DNA of 18,880 nucleotides from Candidatus Bathyarchaeota archaeon RBG_13_52_12. GTDB taxonomy: Archaea; Thermoproteota; Bathyarchaeia; TCS64. Below the pieces are notes generated by a model. It was not told where the DNA came from and made no database searches. It was given only the letters and a program-made list of their open reading frames with translations. Shown piece after piece: positions 1 to 6,849 of the stretch. Where the stretch lies: NCBI GenBank assembly GCA_001774245.1, contig MEZF01000062.1, forward strand, positions 20,761 to 39,640. Direction: 5' to 3'. The translations under genes were made by a program, and so were the position numbers. The number at the start of each line of letters is the position of its first letter. Within the stretch, counting starts at the first letter, position 1.

Positions 1-625
1 GGGCGCTGATGCCGTTTTCAGGATCGCCAGCGGAGTGGGCGGTACGACCATAGTAGTGAACCTTGAAGCTGTTCATGGCATTGCTACTACCGGTACCGGC
101 GGTGTTGGCGTTGCCGGGGTGGTGGCTGAGACAGGCGTCGACGCCCTTGAAGAGGCCGTGACGGGTCATCCAGACCTTCCCGACGAGGGTCTCCTCAGCG
201 GGGCATCCGTACATCTTTATGGTGCCCGGGACCTTCCTCTCCTCCATCTCTACTTTCATAGCGACAGCCGCGGCGAGGGCCGTGGTGCCGTGCATGTTGT
301 GACCGCAGCCGTGGCCCGGCGCTCCCTCCTTGACAGGCTCCTTGTAAGGGACGGCTTTCTGGCTGAGACCTGCGAGGGCGTCGAGCTCGCCCATGAGGCC
401 TATTGTAGGGCCTTCGCCGTTGCTCCACGTCGCCACAAATGCGGTGGGCATTTCCGCAACACCCCTCTCCAGTTTGAACCCCTGCTTCTCGATCCAGTCC
501 ACGAAGAGCTTGCTTGTCTTCGTCTCCTGTAGGCCGACCTCGGCGTACTCCCATGCCTTGTCGCTGATCTTGATGATCTCCTTTTCGTTCCCGTCTATCC
601 AGTTTAAGGCCGCTTCCTTGACCAA
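1..625 (-). CDS. M20 family amidohydrolase, AbgB-like (C-terminus outside window)
   Basis: Partial gene: about 208 N-terminal residues are present and the rest lies beyond base 1. The frame is open without interruption from a TTG at 625 to the window edge. The read-through shows the M20D/AbgB hallmarks: GELDALAGLS near residue 73, the metal-binding PGHGCGHNMHG, the acidic pair in CPAEET, SHHPG, and the start of the dimerisation domain (YYGRTAHSAGDPENG). Family members are Zn/Mn-dependent hydrolases that release acyl or aminobenzoyl groups from amino acids such as p-aminobenzoyl-glutamate; the substrate here is unknown. The metal ligands visible so far are all intact. TTG was chosen because the peptide then begins like AbgB proteins (helix LNWIDGNEKEI), the frame hits a TGA further upstream, and a TATA-like box lies 34 nt upstream. 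A 171-residue reading in another frame over 195-710 is a shadow. Family assignment is firm; the exact start is moderate. Confidence 0.85.
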   Translation of the reverse strand, partial: MVKEAALNWIDGNEKEIIKISDKAWEYAEVGLQETKTSKLFVDWIEKQGFKLERGVAEMPTAFVATWSNGEGPTIGLMGELDALAGLSQKAVPYKEPVKEGAPGHGCGHNMHGTTALAAAVAMKVEMEERKVPGTIKMYGCPAEETLVGKVWMTRHGLFKGVDACLSHHPGNANTAGTGSSNAMNSFKVHYYGRTAHSAGDPENGISA

Positions 626-655
626 GATAATCGGGGAGTATAAGCCGTAACAGGG

Positions 656-662
656 TATAAAA
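656..662 (-). promoter_or_regulatory. TATA-like box of the M20 amidohydrolase
   Basis: TTTTATA on the minus strand, centred 34 nt upstream of the TTG start at 625. With the usual archaeal spacing of about 26 nt, transcription would start near 632 and leave only a few untranslated bases. Prediction from spacing and composition only. Confidence 0.4.
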
Positions 663-765
663 CCAGCGACCAGCACATAAGGTCCCTTGTATCGGAAAAT
701 GCTTTTTCACCGCTTCGTCGCACGTGCTATCCAGGTAAAATTCCTCGTTATGAGCAGTAGCATCC

Positions 766-781
766 GATAGGGTAGCCTATC
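766..781. promoter_or_regulatory. Perfect inverted repeat, possible operator
   Basis: GATAGG-GTAG-CCTATC is a perfect 6-bp inverted repeat with a 4-nt spacer. It ends 13 nt upstream of the TATA-like box for the winged-helix gene at 863. Position and symmetry would fit a dimeric regulator site, perhaps for the adjacent winged-helix protein itself; a chance hairpin is possible. Confidence 0.3.
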
Positions 782-794
782 CTGCCCAACAAGC

Positions 795-801
795 TTTTAA
801 A
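795..801 (+). promoter_or_regulatory. TATA-like box upstream of winged-helix gene
   Basis: TTTTAAA at this position would place a transcription start near 824, giving a leader of about 39 nt before the GTG at 863. It is the only good A/T-rich box in the 237-nt divergent region on this strand. Confidence 0.4.
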
Positions 802-862
802 CATATTAGGGGGAATTTCCACGGGTGAAGAGAGTGAACCACCTCCAATATCGATCAGCGGA

Positions 863-1156
863 GTGGAAAACCTCCGCAGACTCCTTTTAAGGACCTTAAA
901 CGATAACCAGCTCCTAATACTCAACAGGGTAGCAAGCAACAGTCAGCCTTTGACTGGTCTCCTAAGCAAGCTATCCCAAGAGACGGGAATACCGCTTTCA
1001 ACGTTGAAGCTAAACGCCCGTATCCTGAGAGAATTCAACCTCATCAGCTATGGCTCGGTGAGGGAGAGAAGGCTCGCCGAGGTTGAGCCAGTCGGCGTCC
1101 TTGTTCTGAGGCTCATGGAGGCCGATGAGAGGGCTAAAATTAGACTCTACGATTAG
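863..1156 (+). CDS. Small winged-helix DNA-binding protein
   Basis: A 97-residue protein. Residues about 12-65 read as a winged helix-turn-helix: helix 1 (NDNQLLILNRVAS), helix 2 (LTGLLSKLSQETG), recognition helix (PLSTLKLNARILREF), then a short wing (NLISYGSVRERRLAEV), as in ArsR/MarR-like archaeal regulators. There is no membrane segment, sensor domain or cysteine cluster, so it is essentially a bare DNA-binding domain. The frame is open back to 776, but GTG at 863 is the only acceptable start in it. The ATPase gene follows on the same strand 73 nt downstream, so the two may be functionally linked. The inverted repeat at 766-781 lies just upstream of its promoter and could be an autoregulatory site (inference). 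The exact family cannot be named. Confidence 0.7.
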   Translation: MENLRRLLLRTLNDNQLLILNRVASNSQPLTGLLSKLSQETGIPLSTLKLNARILREFNLISYGSVRERRLAEVEPVGVLVLRLMEADERAKIRLYD

Positions 1157-1229
1157 TTAGAACCATTTGGCGTACTCCGCCCCCAATCTTTTAGCGATTC
1201 GTAAACCCTCATTGATTTAAGTCTGTAAT

Positions 1230-2972
1230 GTGAGAGATACTCAGTCATTCTCGGTTGATGAGAGTATGAGCGAGACCAAGATAATGCTGGGCTTCGAGGT
1301 CGGCACTGGGAAGGAGGTACAGATGAGCCTCCACCACACCGTTATCACGGGGATGACCCAGTTATCTGGTAAGACCACGACCCTAGAGGCGATCATCAGC
1401 CGCGCGAATAGGCGCGCCATCGCCTTTAAGACGAAGCGCGGTGAGTCGGGCTTCAACAACTACCGTGAGATAACCCCTTTTTTTCAGGAGCGCGCCGACT
1501 GGCAGTACGTCGCCACCTTGCTGGAGGCTGTTATGCGAGAAAAGATGAAGTTCGAGCGCCCATGGATCATGAAGGCGACTCAGGGCACGAAGAGTCTCAG
1601 AGAAGTCCTCAAGAACGTTCAGACACTGCGCTCCGAGACGACGAAGCAGCTTTCTGAGAACATATACACCGCTCTGGAGGAGTATCTTAAGATAGTTGTC
1701 CCCCAGATAGAGAGGCTCAGGTTCAGCAAGACCCTCGATCTAATTGATGGCATTAACGTAATGGACCTCACCGAGATGACGGTAGAGCTTCAGTCACTCG
1801 TAATTCAGAGCACGATGGAGTATGTCATCAATAATCTCCACGATACGATACTCATCGTCCCGGAAGCGTGGGAGCACATCCCACAGGGGAGGAATACGCC
1901 GGTGAAGCTCTATGCGGAAACCTTCATCAGGAAAGGCGCCGCCATAGGTAACTACCTCTTCATAGACAGCCAGGACATAGCTGGGATAGACAAGATGCCC
2001 CTCCGTCAGTGCAACAACTGGATTCTAGGCAGACAGCGGGAAGGGCATGAAGTGGAGAGGGTTAGGGAGCAGATTGGGAAGAACAAGATCGACGCCGAGG
2101 AGATCAGATCCCTGCCCCTCGGCCACTTCATAGCCATCCTCGGCGACGATGTCAGGAAGGTCTACGTCCTCCCCGCGGGGGTCCCCGCGAAGATCGGGCG
2201 CCAAGTGGCGATGGGTGAAATACCCGCTACAGAGGCAGGGAAGTACATGAAATCCGCCTCCGGGGAGGCAACACAAAGCGCACAGACGGGGATACGCCGC
2301 TTCCTACCTGACCTAGGTGGGGACCGTGCCCTCCGTAAGGTAGAGGAGCTAGAGATCAAGCTGGCGCGCCGAGACAACGAGTTCGAATTACTACGCGGCG
2401 AGATCAACGCCCTCAGAAAAGAGCTGATCACGAGCACAACGCAGCTTGAGCAACTGGTTAGACAGCAGGATACCACTGAGCAGAGAGCCACGAAAACCCA
2501 AATCCCCGCTGTGCGACCGGGCTTCACCATAGATGACCTAAACCAACTCATCGACCAGAGGATGCAACAGATAATCCAATACGACAAACCCACCATCTTC
2601 ACACAGGTGGACGTATCAGGGAGGTTCAAGGAGATCATCAAGGAGCGCTTCGTTAGAGAAGTAGGGATACGAATCAGAAGCCTCAACCAGTCTTTGATCC
2701 ACACGGCGATGGTTGTCCACGAGAAGAGAGCCATTAAGCGAGGCGAACTCTACAGCTTTCTGCACGGTGGGAACAGTAGAATAAGTGACGACTTTTATTC
2801 GGAGCTCCAAACTCTAGAGGAAACGAGACTCATCATATACAGCAAGGAAACAGGCATCATTCACTGGGCCTTGAGGGAGTATCTGAAGAGGGAACTGGAT
2901 AGCATGTACGATGATGTGGCAGTCAAGCAGGCAGAAGACTACCTTGCGAGCTTGCTGCTTCCCCTTAGCTAA
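1230..2972 (+). CDS. HerA/VirD4-like P-loop ATPase with coiled coil and C-terminal winged helix
   Basis: 580 residues. The N-terminal half is a P-loop ATPase: Walker A-like GMTQLSGKT at residues 41-49, hydrophobic Walker B strand ILIVPEAW (207-214) with a catalytic-type Glu, a FIDSQD strand (244-249) resembling the sensor motif of HerA/FtsK-type ATPases, and RQCNNWILGRQR near 259-270 as a possible arginine finger. The Walker A loop is one residue longer than GxxxxGK[ST]. Residues about 360-425 are strongly charged heptad-like sequence (coiled coil). The last about 110 residues look like a winged helix. HerA/VirD4 relatives are ring-forming DNA pumps, so DNA translocation is the likely activity, but no partner domain identifies the process. 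The start is uncertain: GTG 1230 or ATG 1266, the latter beginning closer to the conserved core. It overlaps the 3' end of the convergent gene by 8 nt. Confidence 0.75.
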   Translation: MRDTQSFSVDESMSETKIMLGFEVGTGKEVQMSLHHTVITGMTQLSGKTTTLEAIISRANRRAIAFKTKRGESGFNNYREITPFFQERADWQYVATLLEAVMREKMKFERPWIMKATQGTKSLREVLKNVQTLRSETTKQLSENIYTALEEYLKIVVPQIERLRFSKTLDLIDGINVMDLTEMTVELQSLVIQSTMEYVINNLHDTILIVPEAWEHIPQGRNTPVKLYAETFIRKGAAIGNYLFIDSQDIAGIDKMPLRQCNNWILGRQREGHEVERVREQIGKNKIDAEEIRSLPLGHFIAILGDDVRKVYVLPAGVPAKIGRQVAMGEIPATEAGKYMKSASGEATQSAQTGIRRFLPDLGGDRALRKVEELEIKLARRDNEFELLRGEINALRKELITSTTQLEQLVRQQDTTEQRATKTQIPAVRPGFTIDDLNQLIDQRMQQIIQYDKPTIFTQVDVSGRFKEIIKERFVREVGIRIRSLNQSLIHTAMVVHEKRAIKRGELYSFLHGGNSRISDDFYSELQTLEETRLIIYSKETGIIHWALREYLKRELDSMYDDVAVKQAEDYLASLLLPLS

Positions 2973-3429
2973 CCCTATGGTCATAATTCATGTCAGGTGT
3001 GACAACGGGACGGGTCACGAGCGTCCCTTCCTCTATGCTCCACTCTCGTAGCCCTGCGTACTCGATCCCTTTCTCCTCAAGGAGTCTCTTCGCCTCATTC
3101 CCCTCCCCCAACGGGACGTAGATAAAGAGCTTCTTGTACTTCTCACTCATCCCTGTCTTATCTGAGAGGAGACTCCACTTCGTAGCGTGACTGGATTTGA
3201 CCTCCATCTCAACCTCTCCGATCTCCCTGATGGCTCCATCAGGGTTTAGGACCACGATGCTGGGGTAGATTTTTCCACGTGGACCAACGATAGCGAACAG
3301 TTTCTCCTTCTCTGTGTTGACAAAGGTGCGCCTCCCCTCGTCCCACGTAGTCTGGTCAATGAATGGGAAGCGGGTGGCAGCTATTATCCGGGCAATCCTG
3401 TCCCTGAGGACTTGTTTTGGTGGGAGCAT
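2965..3429 (-). CDS. Conserved hypothetical protein, possible PD-(D/E)XK nuclease fold
   Basis: 154 residues, no membrane segment. The order of elements resembles the restriction-endonuclease fold: an N-terminal helix, a strand KIYPSIVVLNPDG (53-65), a strand EIGEVEMEVKSS (69-80) carrying an E-x-K pair (E76, K78), a helix, a strand KLFIYVPLG and a helix NEAKRLLEEKG followed by a final strand. In typical PD-(D/E)XK enzymes the first strand carries an Asp after Pro; here it is Ser57, so activity is doubtful or depends on the later Asp of NPDG. The fold assignment is inferred from pattern only. The gene is convergent with the ATPase and overlaps it by 8 nt. Its TATA-like box lies inside the last codons of the upstream acyl-CoA ligase gene, 29 nt before the ATG. 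Confidence 0.6.
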   Translation of the reverse strand: MLPPKQVLRDRIARIIAATRFPFIDQTTWDEGRRTFVNTEKEKLFAIVGPRGKIYPSIVVLNPDGAIREIGEVEMEVKSSHATKWSLLSDKTGMSEKYKKLFIYVPLGEGNEAKRLLEEKGIEYAGLREWSIEEGTLVTRPVVTPDMNYDHRVS

Positions 3430-3451
3430 GGGGGATAATGGTTCGTCACGC

Positions 3452-5143
3452 TTATTTATATGGGGGATTCTCTCGAGCGTAGTCGTCCATCGCCTTCTTG
3501 AGGCGACGCTCGATCTCAGCCTCTACTGCGATGCGGTCGATCTCCCCCATATTAGTTAAGGGGATGATCTCGACGACCTCGATCCTCCCTGGGATCTGGT
3601 GGGGCTGCAGCCTTTCCCTGCACAGCTGTAATAGGCGGGCTTCGACGCCCATTTTGTCGTAGCCCCTCTTAAGGACCACCAGGGCATGGATGGAGGTATC
3701 ACACCGAAGCGGGTCGGGAGCTCCGACTGCTATCGCCATCTCTACCTCCTGGCTACTGGTGAGAACCGCCTCGACATCATTGGGCCAGACCGTATGCCCA
3801 GCGGCAACTATCCTGTCCCTCTTCCTGCCCACGATGTAGAGCCACCCCTCTTCATCGATTCGAACGACATCGTCGGTGTGAAGCCAACCATCAACGAGGA
3901 CCCTCGTTGTTTCCTCAGGAGCCTTCCAATAACCCTTCATTATCTGGGGGCCGCGGATGAGCAGTTCCCCCACTCCCCCGGGTTGGACTTCTACCTCGCT
4001 TACCTGTGTGTCGACTACCTTGACCTCGGTGTCGGGGTAAGCCATACCGGCGCTGAGGTAGTTACGCTTCCCCGTGATTGGCGTGGCGTGGGTGGCCGGA
4101 CCTGCCTCCGTGAGACCATAGCCCTGATAGAACATGGCGCCTGTTATCTCCTCAAACCTCCTCATCAGCTCGGGGCTGATGGATGCGCCACCACTGGATG
4201 CAGTTGTGACGCTGCTCAGGTCGTAGTCACTCTGCCTCGGGTGTGCGAGTATCTCCGATACAAACCGGGGGATGAGGGGCATATGGGTAACGCGGTGCCT
4301 CTGAGCGGCACCCAGTATCAGCTCAGCCCTTGGATCGGGGACAAGAACTAGAGTGCACCCGAAGCTGACCGCTTCGTTGAGTATGTTCAGCCCATAGCTA
4401 TGGAAAAAGGGGACAGCGCAGAGGATCAGTGGCCATCCCATTGGTTGAGGCTTGGCACTGTACCCCCAACCCCTGAGCCAATAATAGCTTTGCAGGGCAT
4501 TCGCGACTAGTGAGTAATGGGTCAGCATCACCCCCTTTGGTTGCCCGGTGGTACCGGAGGTGTATAGGATTGCAGCGAGGTCATCCTTTGGTGTGACCGC
4601 AACCGGTTGAGCCTGTCTCCCGATCACCATATCATCAAATTTCAAGGCCTTCTCAGGCATTGTACCCTCGTACACTAGACTACTGAGGAGCCTGAGGTGG
4701 ACAGGAGCATACTCAGCGGCCCTCGCCACAACTACCTTTCCAGAGTAACCAGCGGGCAGCTTCTCAAGAAGCCTATCGAGCACGACTAGCACCTTGCACT
4801 CGGTTTCAGCAAGTTCCCTACCAACCTCCTTAACTGGATTGAGGGGGTTAATCGCGACCACGACGCCACCCGTGGCAAGGATACCGTTAAAGGCTATGAT
4901 GAATTGGGGCGTATTCGGGAGGATGAGACCCACCCTATCACCGCTCTCGACTCCGAGCAGCCTAATGTGCCAGGCGAATCGCAGCGCCTTCTCCCAAAGC
5001 TCAGTGTACATGACGCCGTTGCCTAGGTAGAATGCGCCGGTTCTATTGGGGAATTTCCTAGCGGAATTTTCAAGGAAGCCGTAGAGAGGCATCTCGGGGT
5101 ACTGTATACTCCTAGGGACACCGGGTGGGTAGAACCGAGCCAT
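3452..5143 (-). CDS. AMP-forming acyl-CoA synthetase (long-chain fatty-acid-CoA ligase family)
   Basis: A 563-residue member of the ANL superfamily, which activates a carboxylic acid with ATP to an acyl-AMP and then transfers it to CoA. Core motifs are clear: ATP-binding P-loop ILYTSGTTGQPKGVM, A5 YQGYGLTEAGPA, A7 GWLHTDDVVRIDEEGWLYIVG, and hinge/A8 GRKRDRIVAAGHTVWPNDVE, whose HTVWPNDVE form is usual for FadD-like ligases. The chain acid is unknown. Oddity: the A10 motif reads PLTNMGEIDR, with Glu (codon 3542-3544) where the family has its catalytic Lys (G-K). ATG 5143 is chosen because a TATA-like box sits about 30 nt upstream, giving a leaderless mRNA, and because MARFYPPGVP is a family-like N-terminus. 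The frame is open upstream to an alternative start at 5224, but that would overlap the divergent gene and its promoter. Confidence 0.9.
   Translation of the reverse strand: MARFYPPGVPRSIQYPEMPLYGFLENSARKFPNRTGAFYLGNGVMYTELWEKALRFAWHIRLLGVESGDRVGLILPNTPQFIIAFNGILATGGVVVAINPLNPVKEVGRELAETECKVLVVLDRLLEKLPAGYSGKVVVARAAEYAPVHLRLLSSLVYEGTMPEKALKFDDMVIGRQAQPVAVTPKDDLAAILYTSGTTGQPKGVMLTHYSLVANALQSYYWLRGWGYSAKPQPMGWPLILCAVPFFHSYGLNILNEAVSFGCTLVLVPDPRAELILGAAQRHRVTHMPLIPRFVSEILAHPRQSDYDLSSVTTASSGGASISPELMRRFEEITGAMFYQGYGLTEAGPATHATPITGKRNYLSAGMAYPDTEVKVVDTQVSEVEVQPGGVGELLIRGPQIMKGYWKAPEETTRVLVDGWLHTDDVVRIDEEGWLYIVGRKRDRIVAAGHTVWPNDVEAVLTSSQEVEMAIAVGAPDPLRCDTSIHALVVLKRGYDKMGVEARLLQLCRERLQPHQIPGRIEVVEIIPLTNMGEIDRIAVEAEIERRLKKAMDDYARENPPYK
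3455..3461 (-). promoter_or_regulatory. TATA-like box overlapping the end of the upstream gene
   Basis: On the minus strand CCATATAAATAA contains both a TATA box and the final Tyr-Lys-stop codons of the acyl-CoA ligase gene. The box is centred 29 nt upstream of the ATG at 3429, giving a nearly leaderless transcript for the 154-residue protein. Confidence 0.45.
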
Positions 5144-5170
5144 CGAGTGAGAGGATGCAGGCATGGAGCC

Positions 5171-5176
5171 TATAAA
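5171..5176 (-). promoter_or_regulatory. TATA-like box of the acyl-CoA synthetase
   Basis: TTTATA within GGCTTTATAGG on the minus strand, centred 30 nt upstream of ATG 5143. This supports a leaderless start there rather than at the longer upstream start codons. Confidence 0.5.
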
Positions 5177-5193
5177 GCCAACACCCGCACCTG

Positions 5194-5200
5194 TTTTTAA
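5194..5200 (+). promoter_or_regulatory. TATA-like box of the DHDPS-family aldolase
   Basis: TTTTTAA centred 26 nt upstream of ATG 5223, the ideal spacing for a leaderless archaeal mRNA. It fixes the start codon of the gene and lies back-to-back with the divergent box at 5171-5176, so both promoters are packed within 80 nt. Confidence 0.55.
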
Positions 5201-5222
5201 CCTCGTGGGAGAATTCAGTAAC

Positions 5223-6117
5223 ATGACGAAGCTGAATCTCGAGGGCGTCTACGTACCAAACGTTACTCCATTTGACGCGAAGGGAGAGATACAGTATGAG
5301 GCGCTGGGGGAACTCATCGAGTACTGGATAGGAGCCGGCGTATCCGGCATCGTCGCCAACGCGAGCACTGGGGAGTCCCCCTACCTCAACAAGGAGGAAA
5401 TCGCAGAGGTTCTCGGCTTTGTCATCGACCAGGTGGATGGGAGAGCGCAGGTTATCGCAGGTACTGGAGCGATGGCGACTAGGGAGACTATAGAGCTCAC
5501 ACGGGACGCCAAGAATGTTGGAGCGGAGGTGGCTTTGATAACAACACCCTACTTCTTCCGCCCTTCCGAGGAGGAGCTCTACGGTCACTACGCTGCTGTA
5601 CTATCCGCCGTCGACCTCCCAGTCATCCTCTACAATGTTCCCAAATTCACAGGCTACAGCATCGCCTCCAAGACCATCTACCGCATCGCAGAAGACTGTA
5701 GCGGCCTTGCTGGGGTTAAGGATAGTAGTGGCAGCCCCCGGTAATATGGCAGAGATAATCCGTCTTTGTGGAGACAGGGTAGCTTGCCTCAGCGGGGCTG
5801 CGTACATGTTCCTGCCTACCCTTAGCCTCGGTGGGAGGGGCGCCGTCCTCGCTATTGCTAACGTCGTTCCAGGTACATGCATTGAGCTCCATCAGGCTTT
5901 TAGGAGGGGAGACATCGTCACGGCGGGGAAGAGGCAGCGAACCACTAGCCACGTCAACAACGTTCTCGTAGCTAGCTCCCCCCAGGTCGCTGCGATAAAG
6001 GCCGCTCTAAATCGTATGGGATACAAAGCGGGAATACCGAGACAACCCCTCCTACCTCTCAACGAGGTGCAGGAGAAAGCTACCACTGAGGCCTTAAAGA
6101 ACACGAAGCTATACTGA
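5223..6117 (+). CDS. Dihydrodipicolinate synthase/KDG aldolase family protein, frameshifted
   Basis: A class I aldolase-type TIM barrel of about 297 residues if the frame is repaired. The 5' part (5223-5744) carries the conserved substrate loop ASTGES (47-52), the catalytic Tyr of YNVP (Y137) and the Schiff-base Lys of GLAGVKDSSGS (K166). It then stops at TAA 5742-5744. The rest, from GNMAEIIRLCGDR through GGRGAVLAIANVVP to LNEVQEKATTEA, continues one frame over to TGA 6115-6117. Reading four instead of five C at 5735-5739 gives the expected GSPGNMAE junction, so a single inserted C explains the break. Both halves are otherwise intact, which suggests a sequencing error or a very recent mutation. 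Family enzymes condense or cleave pyruvate with an aldehyde. No lysine-pathway genes are nearby, so a catabolic 2-keto-3-deoxy acid aldolase or sugar-acid lyase is as likely as DapA. Confidence 0.85.
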
Positions 6118-6259
6118 TTAAAGAGATAATTTTCAAAAACTATTATTTCTACTCCTTTCTCCCACGCGCAACAGGACGATGTTCTCGCACGTTAGGGCAA
6201 TTTCATTAGCCCCTAAAAGCGGTGCACCTATTGAAAAATGAGAAACAATTGAATCTACC

Positions 6260-6265
6260 TTAAAT
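6260..6265 (+). promoter_or_regulatory. TATA-like box of the UspA gene
   Basis: TTAAAT, centred 35 nt upstream of ATG 6297, predicting a start near 6288 and a leader of about 9 nt. The preceding 6118-6250 is A/T-rich with short T-runs that could end the aldolase transcript; I see no gene or RNA there. Confidence 0.35.
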
Positions 6266-6296
6266 CCAGAGACGACTCAACAATAAACCGAGGACT

Positions 6297-6758
6297 ATGT
6301 TCGACCCCGTGTTCAGCAAGGTACTAGTGGCGTACGACGGCTCGGACCCATCTAAGAGGGCACTTGACCACGCAGCGAAGATGGCTGCCATGTTCGAGGG
6401 GGAACTAGTAATACTCACAGTAGTGCCAAAGGTGTCTGTACCTATCTACTCAAACGCGGAGCTTGGCGCACAGGCGATGGACATCGCGAGCCTACAGGAG
6501 AGGATGCGTGAGAACTACAGTCAGTCCATAAAGAAGGCGGAGGAGGAAATTAAGGGCCTTTACCCCCATATCAAGGTCGAGACCATTTTAAAGGAGGGGC
6601 GTCCCTCTTCGACAATAGTCTCTGAGGCAGATAAGCTGGGCGTGAGTCTAATAGTGATGGGAAGCAGGGGCCTAGGTGGCATCTCCGGATGGATACTCGG
6701 AAGCACGAGCCGCCAGGTAGTTGACCAGTGCACAAAGGCGATACTGATAGTTAAGTAG
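6297..6758 (+). CDS. Universal stress protein (UspA family)
   Basis: A 153-residue single Usp domain of typical length. It begins with the beta-1 strand VLVAYDGSDPSKRALDHA (9-26) and ends with the nucleotide-binding signature VMGSRGLGGISGWILGSTS followed by CTKAILIVK, which fits the G-x2-G-x9-G-[ST] pattern of ATP-binding Usp proteins of the MJ0577 type. Such proteins are cytoplasmic homodimers that bind ATP or AMP and are linked to stress or energy status; a specific role cannot be read here. It has its own predicted promoter and stands alone between the aldolase and SRP54 on the same strand. A pyrimidine-rich stretch at 6778-6802 follows the stop and may terminate transcription. Confidence 0.95.
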   Translation: MFDPVFSKVLVAYDGSDPSKRALDHAAKMAAMFEGELVILTVVPKVSVPIYSNAELGAQAMDIASLQERMRENYSQSIKKAEEEIKGLYPHIKVETILKEGRPSSTIVSEADKLGVSLIVMGSRGLGGISGWILGSTSRQVVDQCTKAILIVK

Positions 6759-6811
6759 CATCGGTTTGTAAGAATCGCCTCCTCTTTTACCCTCATTCTT
6801 CTACGGCAACC

Positions 6812-6816
6812 TTTAA
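6812..6816 (+). promoter_or_regulatory. TATA-like box of srp54
   Basis: TTTAA within CCTTTAATCC, centred 36 nt upstream of ATG 6850, so transcription would start near 6840 with a leader of about 10 nt and no Shine-Dalgarno sequence. Confidence 0.4.
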
Positions 6817-6849
6817 TCCAGTCGCCCGCGGGATACAATACGAAAACCG

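Noticed and set aside
195..710. 171-codon open frame on the minus strand
   Set aside because: It is a different frame over the M20 amidohydrolase and encodes Arg/Gly-rich sequence with no family pattern; the true frame shows all AbgB motifs.
3686..4351. 221-codon open frame on the plus strand
   Set aside because: Antisense to the acyl-CoA synthetase, whose motifs lie in the minus frame; low-complexity shadow composition.
5735..5744. Programmed frameshift in the aldolase gene
   Set aside because: No slippery heptamer or downstream structure was evident, and aldolases of this family are not known to need recoding; an error or mutation at a homopolymer is simpler.
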